DNA of 64,000 bases from an uncultured Bacilli bacterium (GTDB lineage Bacteria; Bacillota_I; Bacilli_A; RF39; UBA660), in assembly GCA_934167695.1 (NCBI GenBank), contig CAKPLP010000001.1:1-64000 (forward strand). Direction: 5' to 3'. The position numbers and the translations under genes were made by a program. Below, piece after piece: positions 27,913 to 36,052 of this stretch; position 1 is the stretch's first letter, and each line of letters opens with the position of its first letter. The notes under the pieces were generated by a model. That model did no database searches and was not told where the DNA came from. It saw only the letters and a list, made by a program, of their open reading frames with translations.

Positions 27913-28503
27913 CTAGTTTAATTTTAATGATAATATTTTCTCTTTATTAATTTTACTAAAAGTAGAACAATCAACTATTGGTAAGTCAATTTGTTGGATG
28001 TATAAATCTTTTACTATTTGTTTTAAAATTAATAATTGTCTTTTTGTAAAATCATTATCATGATAATCCATGTAATTTGAATATATATTAAGTTGTATTC
28101 CTTTAATAGATGAAGGTTCCACTATTAAAAACTTTTGGTATTCATTATCGTAACCACAATCTCTAAATGGCAAAATAGTATTAGTAAACCATAAAGGATA
28201 TTGTATTTTTCTACGATAATTTCTAGCCTTTACAGTTTTAATGCCATCATCAATAATAAACATAGGTAAATGCTTTAAATTTTCATACGCCGAATACTCA
28301 CAATCCTCTCTTTTAGTTAAACTAATATAATACTTACCATTATTACCACAACCCTTTTCATCTCTTAAAAAAGCAGATTTTATCCCCTCATTTATCATTT
28401 TATTAAAAGTCTCTCTTTCATAATAAAATGCATGATAGTAATAATCTTTCATAATTTGAATTTTTTCATCTTCTAAATCTTTAATAATACTGTTATAATC
28501 CAT
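27913..28503 (-). CDS. Unknown protein upstream of essC
   Basis: About 197 residues from the ATG at 28503 (AAGGAT lies upstream, spacing long; a GTG at 28512 is also possible). It is soluble, basic and aromatic-rich, with DEKGCGNNGKYYISLT, RRKIQYPLWF and NIYSNYMDYHDNDF. It lies about 70 nt upstream of essC on the same strand. The sequence has the look of a conserved globular domain but I do not recognise it. It could be a type VII accessory or effector-related protein. Confidence 0.45.
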   Translation of the reverse strand: MDYNSIIKDLEDEKIQIMKDYYYHAFYYERETFNKMINEGIKSAFLRDEKGCGNNGKYYISLTKREDCEYSAYENLKHLPMFIIDDGIKTVKARNYRRKIQYPLWFTNTILPFRDCGYDNEYQKFLIVEPSSIKGIQLNIYSNYMDYHDNDFTKRQLLILKQIVKDLYIQQIDLPIVDCSTFSKINKEKILSLKLN

Positions 28504-28597
28504 ATAGTTCACAATCCTTATAAAAAATAAAAGAACTTTTAGTAAAGCCCTTTTTATATTTATTACACTAGAATACAAAATATTCTATTTTTTAATT

Positions 28598-28684
28598 TGG
28601 TGCTCGTATTCGGACTTGAACCGAAACTTTCTCACGAAAAGTAGATTTTGAGTCTACCGCGTCTACCAATTCCGCCATACGAGC
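28598..28684 (-). tRNA. tRNA-Leu (anticodon CAA)
   Basis: On the minus strand: acceptor GCTCGTA pairs with TACGAGC; anticodon stem GTAGA/TCTAC encloses loop CTCAAAA, giving anticodon CAA. There is a long variable arm, a T-arm TTCGG-TTCAAGT-CCGAA, and encoded CCA at 28598-28600. The long variable arm confirms the leucine class. It reads UUG codons. Confidence 0.95.
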
Positions 28685-28741
28685 AATTACAGATAAATTA
28701 TATCATAAATTTAATATAATCTACAAGTAATTTATCATATT

Positions 28742-29527
28742 TTATTTAACAACTTTAGGATTAGGAATCTCACTCTCATCTACTGCTTCATTTAAGATTT
28801 CTAGTAATTGATTATAAGGAGATTGTTTTTCTTCTTCTTTCTTTTCCAAAAGAGTACTAGACAGAGCATCAAATACATCAATCGCTTTTGAATGAATTAA
28901 TTTTTCAAATGTTATATCACTAGAAACTAAATCCTTTTTCTTTAATGAAAGCGTCTTAAGTTCCTCTATTCTTTGATTATTACTTTTTTCCTTTTCTCTT
29001 AACTTTTCTTCTTGCTCAGAATTTAAATAATATTTATTATCTTTTTCAATACTATAGTAATCTTCAAAACTTAACTTAGAAATAATTACCTTATTATCAA
29101 GTTCAAGTTCCTCAATGCTTTGATTTTTTGCAGCAACTAAAAGAGCATAACAAACATCCTTAAAACTAATAACACTATTAGATAATGTTAACTCTTCTCT
29201 ACCTTCAAATATAAGTAATGATTTTACATACGTATTAAGACGTTTAACATAATTATTTCTACGAGCAAAATCTGCCTGTTTTATCTTTATATCTAAGGCA
29301 ATTTCAGCCTGATCACGTAAAAAAGCATTATCAGTACGTTTGAATGAACTAGTACCTTTAAACTCCTTATTTTGTATTTGCCAATCACTCCATTTTCTAA
29401 AAACTTTTTGCTTCTTTTTTTGTAAATAAGCTATATTATTCAAATCTTCTGGTGTAACCACATTTTTTTCTACTAATCTATTAACTATTTTATTTAATAC
29501 TTCTGGTGATGGAACATTTAATGCCAT
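28742..29527 (-). CDS. Conserved protein downstream of scpB, unknown
   Basis: 261 residues, soluble, highly charged, largely helical with coiled-coil character in residues 165-205 (EQEEKLREKEKSNNQRIEELKT-type). No catalytic motif is seen. GGAGG precedes the ATG and it follows scpB by 2 nt, so it belongs to the scpA-scpB transcript and may have a chromosome- or cell-cycle-linked role. That is inference. Confidence 0.5.
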   Translation of the reverse strand: MALNVPSPEVLNKIVNRLVEKNVVTPEDLNNIAYLQKKKQKVFRKWSDWQIQNKEFKGTSSFKRTDNAFLRDQAEIALDIKIKQADFARRNNYVKRLNTYVKSLLIFEGREELTLSNSVISFKDVCYALLVAAKNQSIEELELDNKVIISKLSFEDYYSIEKDNKYYLNSEQEEKLREKEKSNNQRIEELKTLSLKKKDLVSSDITFEKLIHSKAIDVFDALSSTLLEKKEEEKQSPYNQLLEILNEAVDESEIPNPKVVK

Positions 29528-29529
29528 AA

Positions 29530-30105
29530 TTATACCTCCTCCTTATACTTTGAATGATACAAATCAACTGCATCATCATTGGTTTCTTGACTAGAACTAA
29601 TAAATTGCCTCATATCGGGCAAATCATCTATGCTATTAAGACCGAAATAATCTAAAAAATCACTTGTTGTTTCATATAAAATAGGTCTACCGGGTAAAGT
29701 ACTTCTTCCCATTTCTTTAATAAAACCTTTAGCAACTAATTTTCTCATCATTTGAGCACTAGAAACCCCTCTAATTTCATCTACTTGAATTCTAGTTACA
29801 GGCTCATTATAAGCTATAATCGCTAAAGTTTCAAGTGCAGATTGACTTAATAAATTAGTTTCTGGATTTTCTATTAATTTTTGATAATACTCTTTATGTT
29901 CTCTTTTAGTCGTAAGTTTAATTCTATTGCCTAAAAAGTCAACCCTAAGTCCCCTATCTGCACTTTCATAATCATCTTTTAAATTCATAATAAGTTCTTT
30001 TACTTCCTCATTATTAATATCCAAGACATCACCAATTTGATCAACACTAAGACCATCTTCTCCAACTACAAAAAGTAATCCTTCTAATACTGCTTTTTTA
30101 TTCAT
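29530..30105 (-). CDS. scpB: Segregation and condensation protein B
   Basis: 191 residues with two winged-helix domains: LLFVVGEDGLSVDQIGDVL at the start, and LETLAIIAYNEPVTRIQVDEIRGV in the middle, the family hallmark, followed by GRPILYETT and FLDYFGL. ScpB dimerises and binds ScpA in the SMC condensin complex. Its ATG overlaps the stop of scpA by one base. Confidence 0.93.
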   Translation of the reverse strand: MNKKAVLEGLLFVVGEDGLSVDQIGDVLDINNEEVKELIMNLKDDYESADRGLRVDFLGNRIKLTTKREHKEYYQKLIENPETNLLSQSALETLAIIAYNEPVTRIQVDEIRGVSSAQMMRKLVAKGFIKEMGRSTLPGRPILYETTSDFLDYFGLNSIDDLPDMRQFISSSQETNDDAVDLYHSKYKEEV

Positions 30106-30821
30106 TATGCCACCTCACAAAATATTTCATCAAAATTATTATTTTGTATTATTTTTAATTCATTTTCTTTTGCCATTTCAAGTATTGCCAAAAAAGTAGC
30201 AACTATATATTCCTTACTATAATCCTCAAAAAGTTCAAAAAACTTAACTTTTTTCTTAATTCCCAACACTGATCTTATTTTTATTTTCCTATCACTTACA
30301 GTTATTTCTCTTTCAGTAACCTTTGTCTTTAAAGGCTTAGCCTCCTTTTGACGTATTAAAAATTTTTCAAAAGCATTAACTAAATCATCTAAAGTAACAT
30401 CAGATGTAACCTTAACCTCTTTAATATTATAATTTTTAATATCTTCTGGCATTTTAGTATAAATTTCTTTTCTTAAATTTTCCTTTTCTCTTAATGTATT
30501 TGATATTTCTTTATATGTTTGATACTCCAATAACCTATTAACAAGTTCTTCCCTTGGATCAACTTCTTCTTCCGGATTATCTTCCTGCTTCTGCTTTGGA
30601 AGTAACATTCTAGATTTTATATATAAAAGCTCACTAGCCATTACTAAATAACTACTAGTAACATCTAAATTCATTTCCTCCATTTTATCTAAATATTCTA
30701 AATACTGTTCAGTTATTTTTTCTATCTCAATATCTAAAATATTCATCTTATTTTCTTTTATAAGATGCAATAATAAATCAAGAGGTCCTTCAAAATCATC
30801 TACTACAAATTCTAACTCCAT
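30105..30821 (-). CDS. scpA: Segregation and condensation protein A
   Basis: 238 residues beginning with the ScpA kleisin signature VDDFEGPLDLLLHLI, then YLVMASELLYIKSRMLLP, and a C-terminal winged helix (VATFLAILEMAKENEL). It bridges the SMC heads and binds ScpB. AGGAAT precedes the ATG. In Bacillus subtilis scpAB also lies a short way downstream of the spoVA operon, as here. Confidence 0.93.
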   Translation of the reverse strand: MELEFVVDDFEGPLDLLLHLIKENKMNILDIEIEKITEQYLEYLDKMEEMNLDVTSSYLVMASELLYIKSRMLLPKQKQEDNPEEEVDPREELVNRLLEYQTYKEISNTLREKENLRKEIYTKMPEDIKNYNIKEVKVTSDVTLDDLVNAFEKFLIRQKEAKPLKTKVTEREITVSDRKIKIRSVLGIKKKVKFFELFEDYSKEYIVATFLAILEMAKENELKIIQNNNFDEIFCEVA

Positions 30822-30910
30822 CGAATCATTCCTATCTCATTAATTATATCAATTTTTAATAAATTTGTATATATTTATAACATTTGATATAATTTAAAAA
30901 GGTGAATTTT

Positions 30911-31216
30911 ATGAAAAAGTTTAATATGATCGATGAAGAATTTATTTGTGAAAACTGTGGAAAAAGAGTTGAAAAACTAAACTATACAGCAAGAGATCAC
31001 TGTCCATATTGTCTATATTCAAAACATGTTGATGTACTACCGGGAGATAGAAAAAATGATTGTAAAGGATTATTAAAACCAATCGACATTGAAAAATTTA
31101 AAGATACATATAAAATTATTTATCAATGTAATAAATGTAAAAAATATCATAAAAATATTATTGCTAAAGATGATAATATGGATTTAATAATAAAGATTTC
31201 TACCTTAAAAAATTAA
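30911..31216 (+). CDS. RNHCP-domain zinc protein
   Basis: 101 residues with CENCGKRV, ARDHCPYCLYSKHVD and GDRKNDCKGLLKPI, then a C-terminal CNKCKKYH pair. This is the RNHCP domain, a zinc-binding domain of unknown function. The start at 30911 follows AGGTG. It is the only plus-strand gene in the sporulation block and sits between spoVAE and scpA. Confidence 0.7.
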   Translation: MKKFNMIDEEFICENCGKRVEKLNYTARDHCPYCLYSKHVDVLPGDRKNDCKGLLKPIDIEKFKDTYKIIYQCNKCKKYHKNIIAKDDNMDLIIKISTLKN

Positions 31217-31247
31217 CAACTTCAAAATAAGAAGTTGTTAATTTTTT
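31213..31247. terminator. Bidirectional terminator
   Basis: TTAACAACTTC and GAAGTTGTTAA form an 11-bp perfect stem with a 7-nt loop, with TTTTTT after it on the plus strand and an A-rich side on the other. It serves the RNHCP gene and the spoVA operon, which end face to face. Confidence 0.8.
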
Positions 31248-31591
31248 GGACTAAATATAAGTGCAAAGAAAAACGAAAATATAATAGCAGCACTTATTCC
31301 AGAAGCTGTTAAATCAAACATACCCATAATCATACCAATAGGTCCAACACTTACAGTTTTAGCAAGACCACCATGGATTAATTGGTGACCAAAACTTGTA
31401 ATTGGAACCATTGCGCCTCCTCCTACTACTTCTACTATTTTATCATAAATATTAAAAACATCTAAGAAACTCCCTATAACAACAAACATACTAGTAATAT
31501 GACCCGGGGTAAGTTTTGTATTATCTAGAATTAATTGAGCAATTAAACAGACTATTCCACAAAACAAAAATGAATAAATTATTTTCATCAT
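31238..31591 (-). CDS. spoVAE: Stage V sporulation protein AE
   Basis: 117 residues with three to four hydrophobic segments and the family pattern LTPGHITSMFVVIGSFL then GGAMVPITSFGHQLIHGG. SpoVA proteins form a spore inner-membrane channel for dipicolinic acid uptake and release. It overlaps spoVAD by an ATGA junction and is the last gene of the operon. Confidence 0.9.
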   Translation of the reverse strand: MMKIIYSFLFCGIVCLIAQLILDNTKLTPGHITSMFVVIGSFLDVFNIYDKIVEVVGGGAMVPITSFGHQLIHGGLAKTVSVGPIGMIMGMFDLTASGISAAIIFSFFFALIFSPKN

Positions 31592-32580
31592 ATAGCCTCC
31601 AAACTTATTGCATGAGCAATACTTAAAATATTTTCCTTTTGAAAAACAAAATTAGGATTAAACAAAGCACCAGTTGCAACAACTAAAACTCTTTTTAAAT
31701 TTTTCTTTTTCATTTCATTTATAATATAAGTATATAAAACAAGAGCACTACAAACCGGTCCACTTCCACCAGCTAAAACCTCTGGTTGCTTTTTAGTATC
31801 ATATAAAATAACCCCACAATCATTATAATTTTTACTTAAATCTATTTTATATTCACTCATCATAAATTCCTTTAAAATTTCTTTACCATAAAGACCTAAG
31901 TCACCCGTAACAATTAAATCATAATAACTAGCATCTCTCTTAGTATCTTCCAAATGAGTTTTAATAGTATCAGCCGCTGCTCCAGCCATTACAGCTCCCA
32001 TATCAAGAGGATCATTCTGATTATAATCAACAACTTTACCTATTGTACCAGACTCTATTTTTATATCACTAACAACTGAGGAAACAACTGCACTTGCCCC
32101 TCCTGTTGCAGTAAATGTTGCAGTCTTAGGTTTAGGTGCCCCATATTCAGTAGGATTTCTAAATTGTTTTTCACTAGACATATTATGAGAACTCACACTA
32201 CATAAACATTTATTAATATACTTAGAAGAAACTAAACTAGCTCCAATAATAAGAGCTTCAACATTAGTACTACAAGCATTATAAATTCCAAAAAATGGCC
32301 TATTTAAATCTTTAACAGCATAACTAGAGGAACAAACTTGATTTAATAAATCACCTGATATAACCAAATCAATATCATCCTTTGTTAACTTATTTTTCTT
32401 TATTGCCATATTCATACTTTCATTCAATATTTTAACTTCAGCTTTTTCCCAAGTATCAGCAGAACAATATAAATTTTTATAACCTCTATCAAAATATTTA
32501 CCAAGTGGACCATTCTTTTCATAAGGACCAACAACAGTAGCAACTTCATTTAAATAAGCATTTTTAAATTTAAATGTCAT
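31588..32580 (-). CDS. spoVAD: Stage V sporulation protein AD
   Basis: 330 residues with a thiolase-like fold: EVATVVGPYEKNGPLG, a FGIYNACSTNVEAL active-site-like Cys region, TATGGASAVV, GDLGLYGKEIL and GGSGPVCSALVLY. SpoVAD binds dipicolinic acid. The start at 32580 overlaps the TGA of spoVAC (ATGA); the longer frame to 32625 lies inside spoVAC. Confidence 0.92.
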   Translation of the reverse strand: MTFKFKNAYLNEVATVVGPYEKNGPLGKYFDRGYKNLYCSADTWEKAEVKILNESMNMAIKKNKLTKDDIDLVISGDLLNQVCSSSYAVKDLNRPFFGIYNACSTNVEALIIGASLVSSKYINKCLCSVSSHNMSSEKQFRNPTEYGAPKPKTATFTATGGASAVVSSVVSDIKIESGTIGKVVDYNQNDPLDMGAVMAGAAADTIKTHLEDTKRDASYYDLIVTGDLGLYGKEILKEFMMSEYKIDLSKNYNDCGVILYDTKKQPEVLAGGSGPVCSALVLYTYIINEMKKKNLKRVLVVATGALFNPNFVFQKENILSIAHAISLEAI

Positions 32581-33023
32581 ACTAAGCCACCTCCAATAAT
32601 TAAGCGAATAACACCAAAGGTCCAAGCAGATACAACACCATATACAATAACAGTACCAGCAAGTTTAAAAGCATTAGCACCTATCCCAGTTACCAACCCT
32701 TCCTTTCTATATTCTAAAGATGCACTCATCATAGAATGAGCAAATCCAGTGATAGGAATAATAAGTCCACATTTTCCAAGACTAACCCATTTATCAAAAA
32801 AGCCCATAGCAGTAAATAAACAAGCTACAAATATTAATGTTACAATCATAAATACTCCAGCCTCTGATCTAGAAATATGAAATCCCATACAATAAAGTTC
32901 TATTAATATTTCTCCTAATGATCCAATTATTCCACCAACAATAAAAGCTGTTAATGCATTATTTCCTCTTTTCTCCGTAGGTCTATGTTTTTTTACAATT
33001 TCTTCATATTTTTTATTAACCAT
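32577..33023 (-). CDS. spoVAC: Stage V sporulation protein AC
   Basis: 148 residues, four to five transmembrane segments, with the family stretches NALTAFIVGGIIGSLGE and GLIIPITGFAHSMMSAS. It is the mechanosensitive channel component of the SpoVA complex. First of three overlapping genes; spoVAA, AB and AF are not present. Confidence 0.92.
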   Translation of the reverse strand: MVNKKYEEIVKKHRPTEKRGNNALTAFIVGGIIGSLGEILIELYCMGFHISRSEAGVFMIVTLIFVACLFTAMGFFDKWVSLGKCGLIIPITGFAHSMMSASLEYRKEGLVTGIGANAFKLAGTVIVYGVVSAWTFGVIRLIIGGGLV

Positions 33024-33075
33024 TTTATCACCATTTATAGTTTAAATATATTTTAAAAAAATATACATAAAAAAA

Positions 33076-33757
33076 CTAAAGTCTTACCTTTAGTTTCTCA
33101 AGAATCTTAGTTTCCTTTCTAGATACCTGTACTTGACTAATTCCCATCTCTCTAGAAATTTCACTCTGGGTATAACCATTAAAATATCTATCATAAATAA
33201 TTTTTTTATCTTCTTCATTAAGAAGATTAATTTGTGTATTCAAATCCATTATATTACTATCCATATTTTTATCATAAACTTTTACAGAGTTATAATAATC
33301 ACTGCTATCAGTATCACCAATCTCTTCATCTAAACTTTTTATATAATTAGTAGCTTCTTTTGCTAATGCTATCTTTTCTTCATCTATCTCTAAAAATATA
33401 GAAACTTCCATATCAGATGGCTCTCTAGATAATTTTTGTCTTAACAATTCCCTTGCTTTTTCAATGGATTTATTAAGCTTTATAATATCTCTACTAATTT
33501 TTACAGTTCTATCTTCACGAATATATTTAGTAACTTCACCTAAAACATAATAATAAGCATAAGTAGAAAATTTAGCACTATTTACACTCTTACAAGAAGT
33601 CATATTATAAATCACCGCTTTCATTATAATTTTTATAAGCCTTAACTAAAGCCATCATTCCAACTTGATATAAATCTTCATAATTACTATAATTACTAAA
33701 TTTCTTAATAACAGAATTCACAACCCATTCATAATCCAAAATGAAGTCAATATCCAT
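33076..33757 (-). pseudogene. Sporulation sigma factor (SigF/SigG type), interrupted
   Basis: Two adjoining frames make up one sigma factor. Codons from the ATG at 33757 give MDIDFILDYEWVV, then YEDLYQVGMMALVKAYKNYNES (region 2.1-2.2) and stop at TAA 33607-33605. The other frame (to 33076) gives AKFSTYAYYYVLGEV (region 2.3), a region 3 and region 4 with SEISREMGISQVQVSRKE. Removing 33580-33616 (37 nt) would join them as NYNES-SAKFSTYA, a normal sigma linker. The gene lies between spoIIAA and spoVAC, the sigF position in Bacillus. An ATG 1 nt after the TAA could restart translation, so two fragments are possible. Confidence 0.7.
33580..33616 (-). other. Apparent 37-nt insertion in sigma factor gene
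   Basis: The stretch adds 37 nt (one more than a multiple of three), carries stops in the first frame and has no counterpart in sigma factors. Exactly without it the codons read AAT GAA AGC AGT GCT AAA TTT. No clear target duplication or inverted end is visible. Confidence 0.5.
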
Positions 33758-33767
33758 AATTATCTCC

Positions 33768-34103
33768 TCACAAATTTAATAAATTAAATGCATCCCTTCT
33801 ATTATCTACATAATATAAACGATTTTTTCCACTACCAATTCTTTCTTGATAGAAATTATTTAAACCATACATAACAACTCTACCACAATTAAGAAAAATT
33901 TCTATCAATTTACTTTGTAATTTCGAGAGCAGACCTTCTTCTATTCTTAGTACACTACTAAAGTCAAAGGTATAATAACAAACACCCTGCTTATACAATA
34001 AATAATCAATCTCCTCATTAAAAACATTAAAAGCAGTATTATCAAAAACTCCATCAAATTTTAAAAAAAGAATTCCTCTATTTACTTCAGTTGTTATACT
34101 CAT
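33768..34103 (-). CDS. spoIIAA: SpoIIAA-like STAS protein without phospho-serine
   Basis: 111 residues with the STAS-domain plan of SpoIIAA (MSITTEVNRGILFLKFDGVFDN, then a strand and helix). In Bacillus the serine phosphorylated by SpoIIAB is in MDSSGLG; here the aligned stretch is RIEEGLL (E55, E56), with Glu at the phospho-position. It is followed directly by the sigma gene with no spoIIAB between. GAGGTGGGAG precedes the ATG, and three 0A boxes lie upstream. Identity is supported mainly by location. Confidence 0.7.
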   Translation of the reverse strand: MSITTEVNRGILFLKFDGVFDNTAFNVFNEEIDYLLYKQGVCYYTFDFSSVLRIEEGLLSKLQSKLIEIFLNCGRVVMYGLNNFYQERIGSGKNRLYYVDNRRDAFNLLNL

Positions 34104-34154
34104 TCTCCCACCTCACATAAAAATATAGAACGTTTTAAAAAAAATATATACCTA

Positions 34155-34197
34155 TTCGACAAAAGATTACATTTTTTTCGTTCGACATATTTCGACA
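34155..34197 (-). promoter_or_regulatory. Three Spo0A boxes upstream of spoIIAA
   Basis: TGTCGAA on the minus strand occurs three times, all perfect: 34161-34155, 34187-34181 and 34197-34191. The last two are 10 bp apart, in the same orientation, as in tandem Spo0A sites. The nearest lies about 52 nt upstream of the spoIIAA start; a TATATT -10-like element sits downstream of it near 34117. Spo0A control of spoIIA is known in Bacillus. Confidence 0.75.
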
Positions 34198-34263
34198 TTA
34201 ATAAATTCCCTACATTAATATTATTCGTTCTAAATAGTAATTTTAGTCAAAAAAAAAGAATAT

Positions 34264-34980
34264 TTATAACTCATTTTTCTCAAACTTATTTAACATTAAT
34301 TTTAAAGCCTCATTAATATTAATAGAAGCTTCTTTTAAAAATTTTTCATACGTAACAACATTATCATCATTAGGAGTATCAGAAATACTTCTAAGAATTA
34401 GAAATGGAATGTTAGAAAGAAAACAAACTTGAGCAATAGAAGCTCCTTCCATTTCAACACATAAAGCCTCAAACTTCAAATGAATTTTTTCAGCCATTTT
34501 TCTTTCAGTACAAAAAATATCACCAGAAGCAATAGTACCTAAAAAATAATTATATTTATGATTCTTTGTTAAATTAGAAAAAGTATTTTGAGCAAGTCTA
34601 ATCAAATACTCATCACTTTTAATAAATTTACCAATACGTGGAATATAACCCTTTTCGTGATTAAATCCTGTCAGATCAAAGTCATGTTGAACCAAATTCG
34701 TTCCAACTACAACATCACCAATTTTTAATTTATCACTAATTCCACCTGCAACACCAACATTAAATATATAATCAACCTTTAAATTATCAATAAGTATTTG
34801 GGTTGTTCTAGCAGCATTAACTTTACCAACTCCACTTTCAACTAATATACAAAAAACAGAATTTACGATGCATTCATAAAATTTCAAATCAAATATTTGA
34901 TATTCATTAACTATAGAAATTCCATCTTTAAAAGCATCCATTTCCTCTTCCATAGCAAAAATAATTCCAACTCTTTTCAT
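34264..34980 (-). CDS. mtnN: 5'-methylthioadenosine/S-adenosylhomocysteine nucleosidase
   Basis: 238 residues with the MTAN motifs GIIFAMEEEMDAF (catalytic Glu), FNVGVAGGI, VEMEGASIAQVC and LRSISDTPND (catalytic Asp). The enzyme cleaves adenine from MTA and SAH in methyl-group recycling. GGGAGG precedes the ATG. Confidence 0.92.
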   Translation of the reverse strand: MKRVGIIFAMEEEMDAFKDGISIVNEYQIFDLKFYECIVNSVFCILVESGVGKVNAARTTQILIDNLKVDYIFNVGVAGGISDKLKIGDVVVGTNLVQHDFDLTGFNHEKGYIPRIGKFIKSDEYLIRLAQNTFSNLTKNHKYNYFLGTIASGDIFCTERKMAEKIHLKFEALCVEMEGASIAQVCFLSNIPFLILRSISDTPNDDNVVTYEKFLKEASININEALKLMLNKFEKNEL

Positions 34981-35013
34981 CCTTCGCCTCCCAAAGATTA
35001 TTATACACTATAT

Positions 35014-35051
35014 TAAAAAAACAAAAAATGACAACTTCAACTAATTGTCAT
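35014..35051 (-). terminator. Intrinsic terminator
   Basis: ATGACAA and TTGTCAT form a 7-bp stem with a 10-nt loop followed on the minus strand by T runs. It overlaps the stop codon of the 35041-35967 gene. Confidence 0.75.
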
Positions 35052-35967
35052 CTTTTTCTACTTTAACAAAAGTATAATTATTATCTTTATCTAACTTAAA
35101 TGTATATTTATATTTTTCAAAATCCTTATAATTACTCTCAATAATACTTTGACTATCATTAACAATTCCACTTTTATATGGAGTGATACTCATAATAGCA
35201 TCAATATTATCATTTAAAGAATTATACAAATTATAAGCATTATCTAAAGAAGAATTATTATCAGGAGCAGTAACACCATAATATACATCTACATAAGCAA
35301 AATCACCATTCTTAACATAATTATTTTTATATGATATTACTGAACTAGCAGAAGTACCATCACACCCTAAAACAACATAATAAACTTTTTCATCATCATT
35401 ATAAACTAACATAGGACAATTAGAACCACTAATAGTTTTATTAATTGGAGTAGTACCAAATAAACTATTATACAATTCATTAACATCACTTACATTAATT
35501 TGAAACTTAATATTACTACGATAAGATTCATAATTACTAGGAAGAAATATTTTGTTAACATCACCATTAACACTTTCTCTTTTTGAAGAATAAATTAATT
35601 CATTCAAAACCAATAATAATTTTTCATCATCACTTAAAATAGACTTTTTTAACAAATCAAAATTAAACTCAAAGCTTACAAAATCAGCATAAGCCTCTCC
35701 CGTAGCATCATATCTCCTACCAGAAAGCTGATCAATTTTTATATTTAAATTCTTTATAACATTAGCATCCGTTATCTTACTAGTAACATTAGAAGTATCC
35801 TTTTTTACATTTTTATCAGACTTCTCTTCAGTAGTAGTTTTATTATTAAAACTTACCCTCTTATCATAAATTATATATAACACTAACCCTAATATAACCA
35901 AAACTAAAAATATCACTAAAATAATTATTTTATTATTTAATTTCTTCTTTTCTAAATTATCATCCAT
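35041..35967 (-). CDS. Membrane-anchored extracytoplasmic protein, unknown
   Basis: 308 residues: basic N-terminus, one transmembrane helix (about 13-33), a Thr/Lys linker, then a globular exported domain with SGRRYDATGEAYADFVSFEFN and two cysteines near 197 and 214. It follows dacF on the same strand and has its own terminator. No family recognised; spore-envelope or wall role is only suggested by its neighbours. Confidence 0.5.
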   Translation of the reverse strand: MDDNLEKKKLNNKIIILVIFLVLVILGLVLYIIYDKRVSFNNKTTTEEKSDKNVKKDTSNVTSKITDANVIKNLNIKIDQLSGRRYDATGEAYADFVSFEFNFDLLKKSILSDDEKLLLVLNELIYSSKRESVNGDVNKIFLPSNYESYRSNIKFQINVSDVNELYNSLFGTTPINKTISGSNCPMLVYNDDEKVYYVVLGCDGTSASSVISYKNNYVKNGDFAYVDVYYGVTAPDNNSSLDNAYNLYNSLNDNIDAIMSITPYKSGIVNDSQSIIESNYKDFEKYKYTFKLDKDNNYTFVKVEKDDN

Positions 35968-36029
35968 TATAAATTACTCCCATCACCTATTATAAAAATA
36001 TATTAACACTAAATTTCTAATAAAACAAG

Positions 36030-36048
36030 AAAATGCCATAGGCATTTT
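36030..36048. terminator. Hairpin after dacF
   Basis: AAAATGCC and GGCATTTT form an 8-bp stem with a 3-nt loop, with a T-rich tract on the minus strand, just past the dacF stop. Confidence 0.6.
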
Positions 36049-36052
36049 TTTA

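Noticed and set aside
28598..28684. tRNA-Leu as integration site of a T7SS island
   Set aside because: No second copy of the tRNA 3' end was seen near 21.5 kb and no integrase lies in the cluster.
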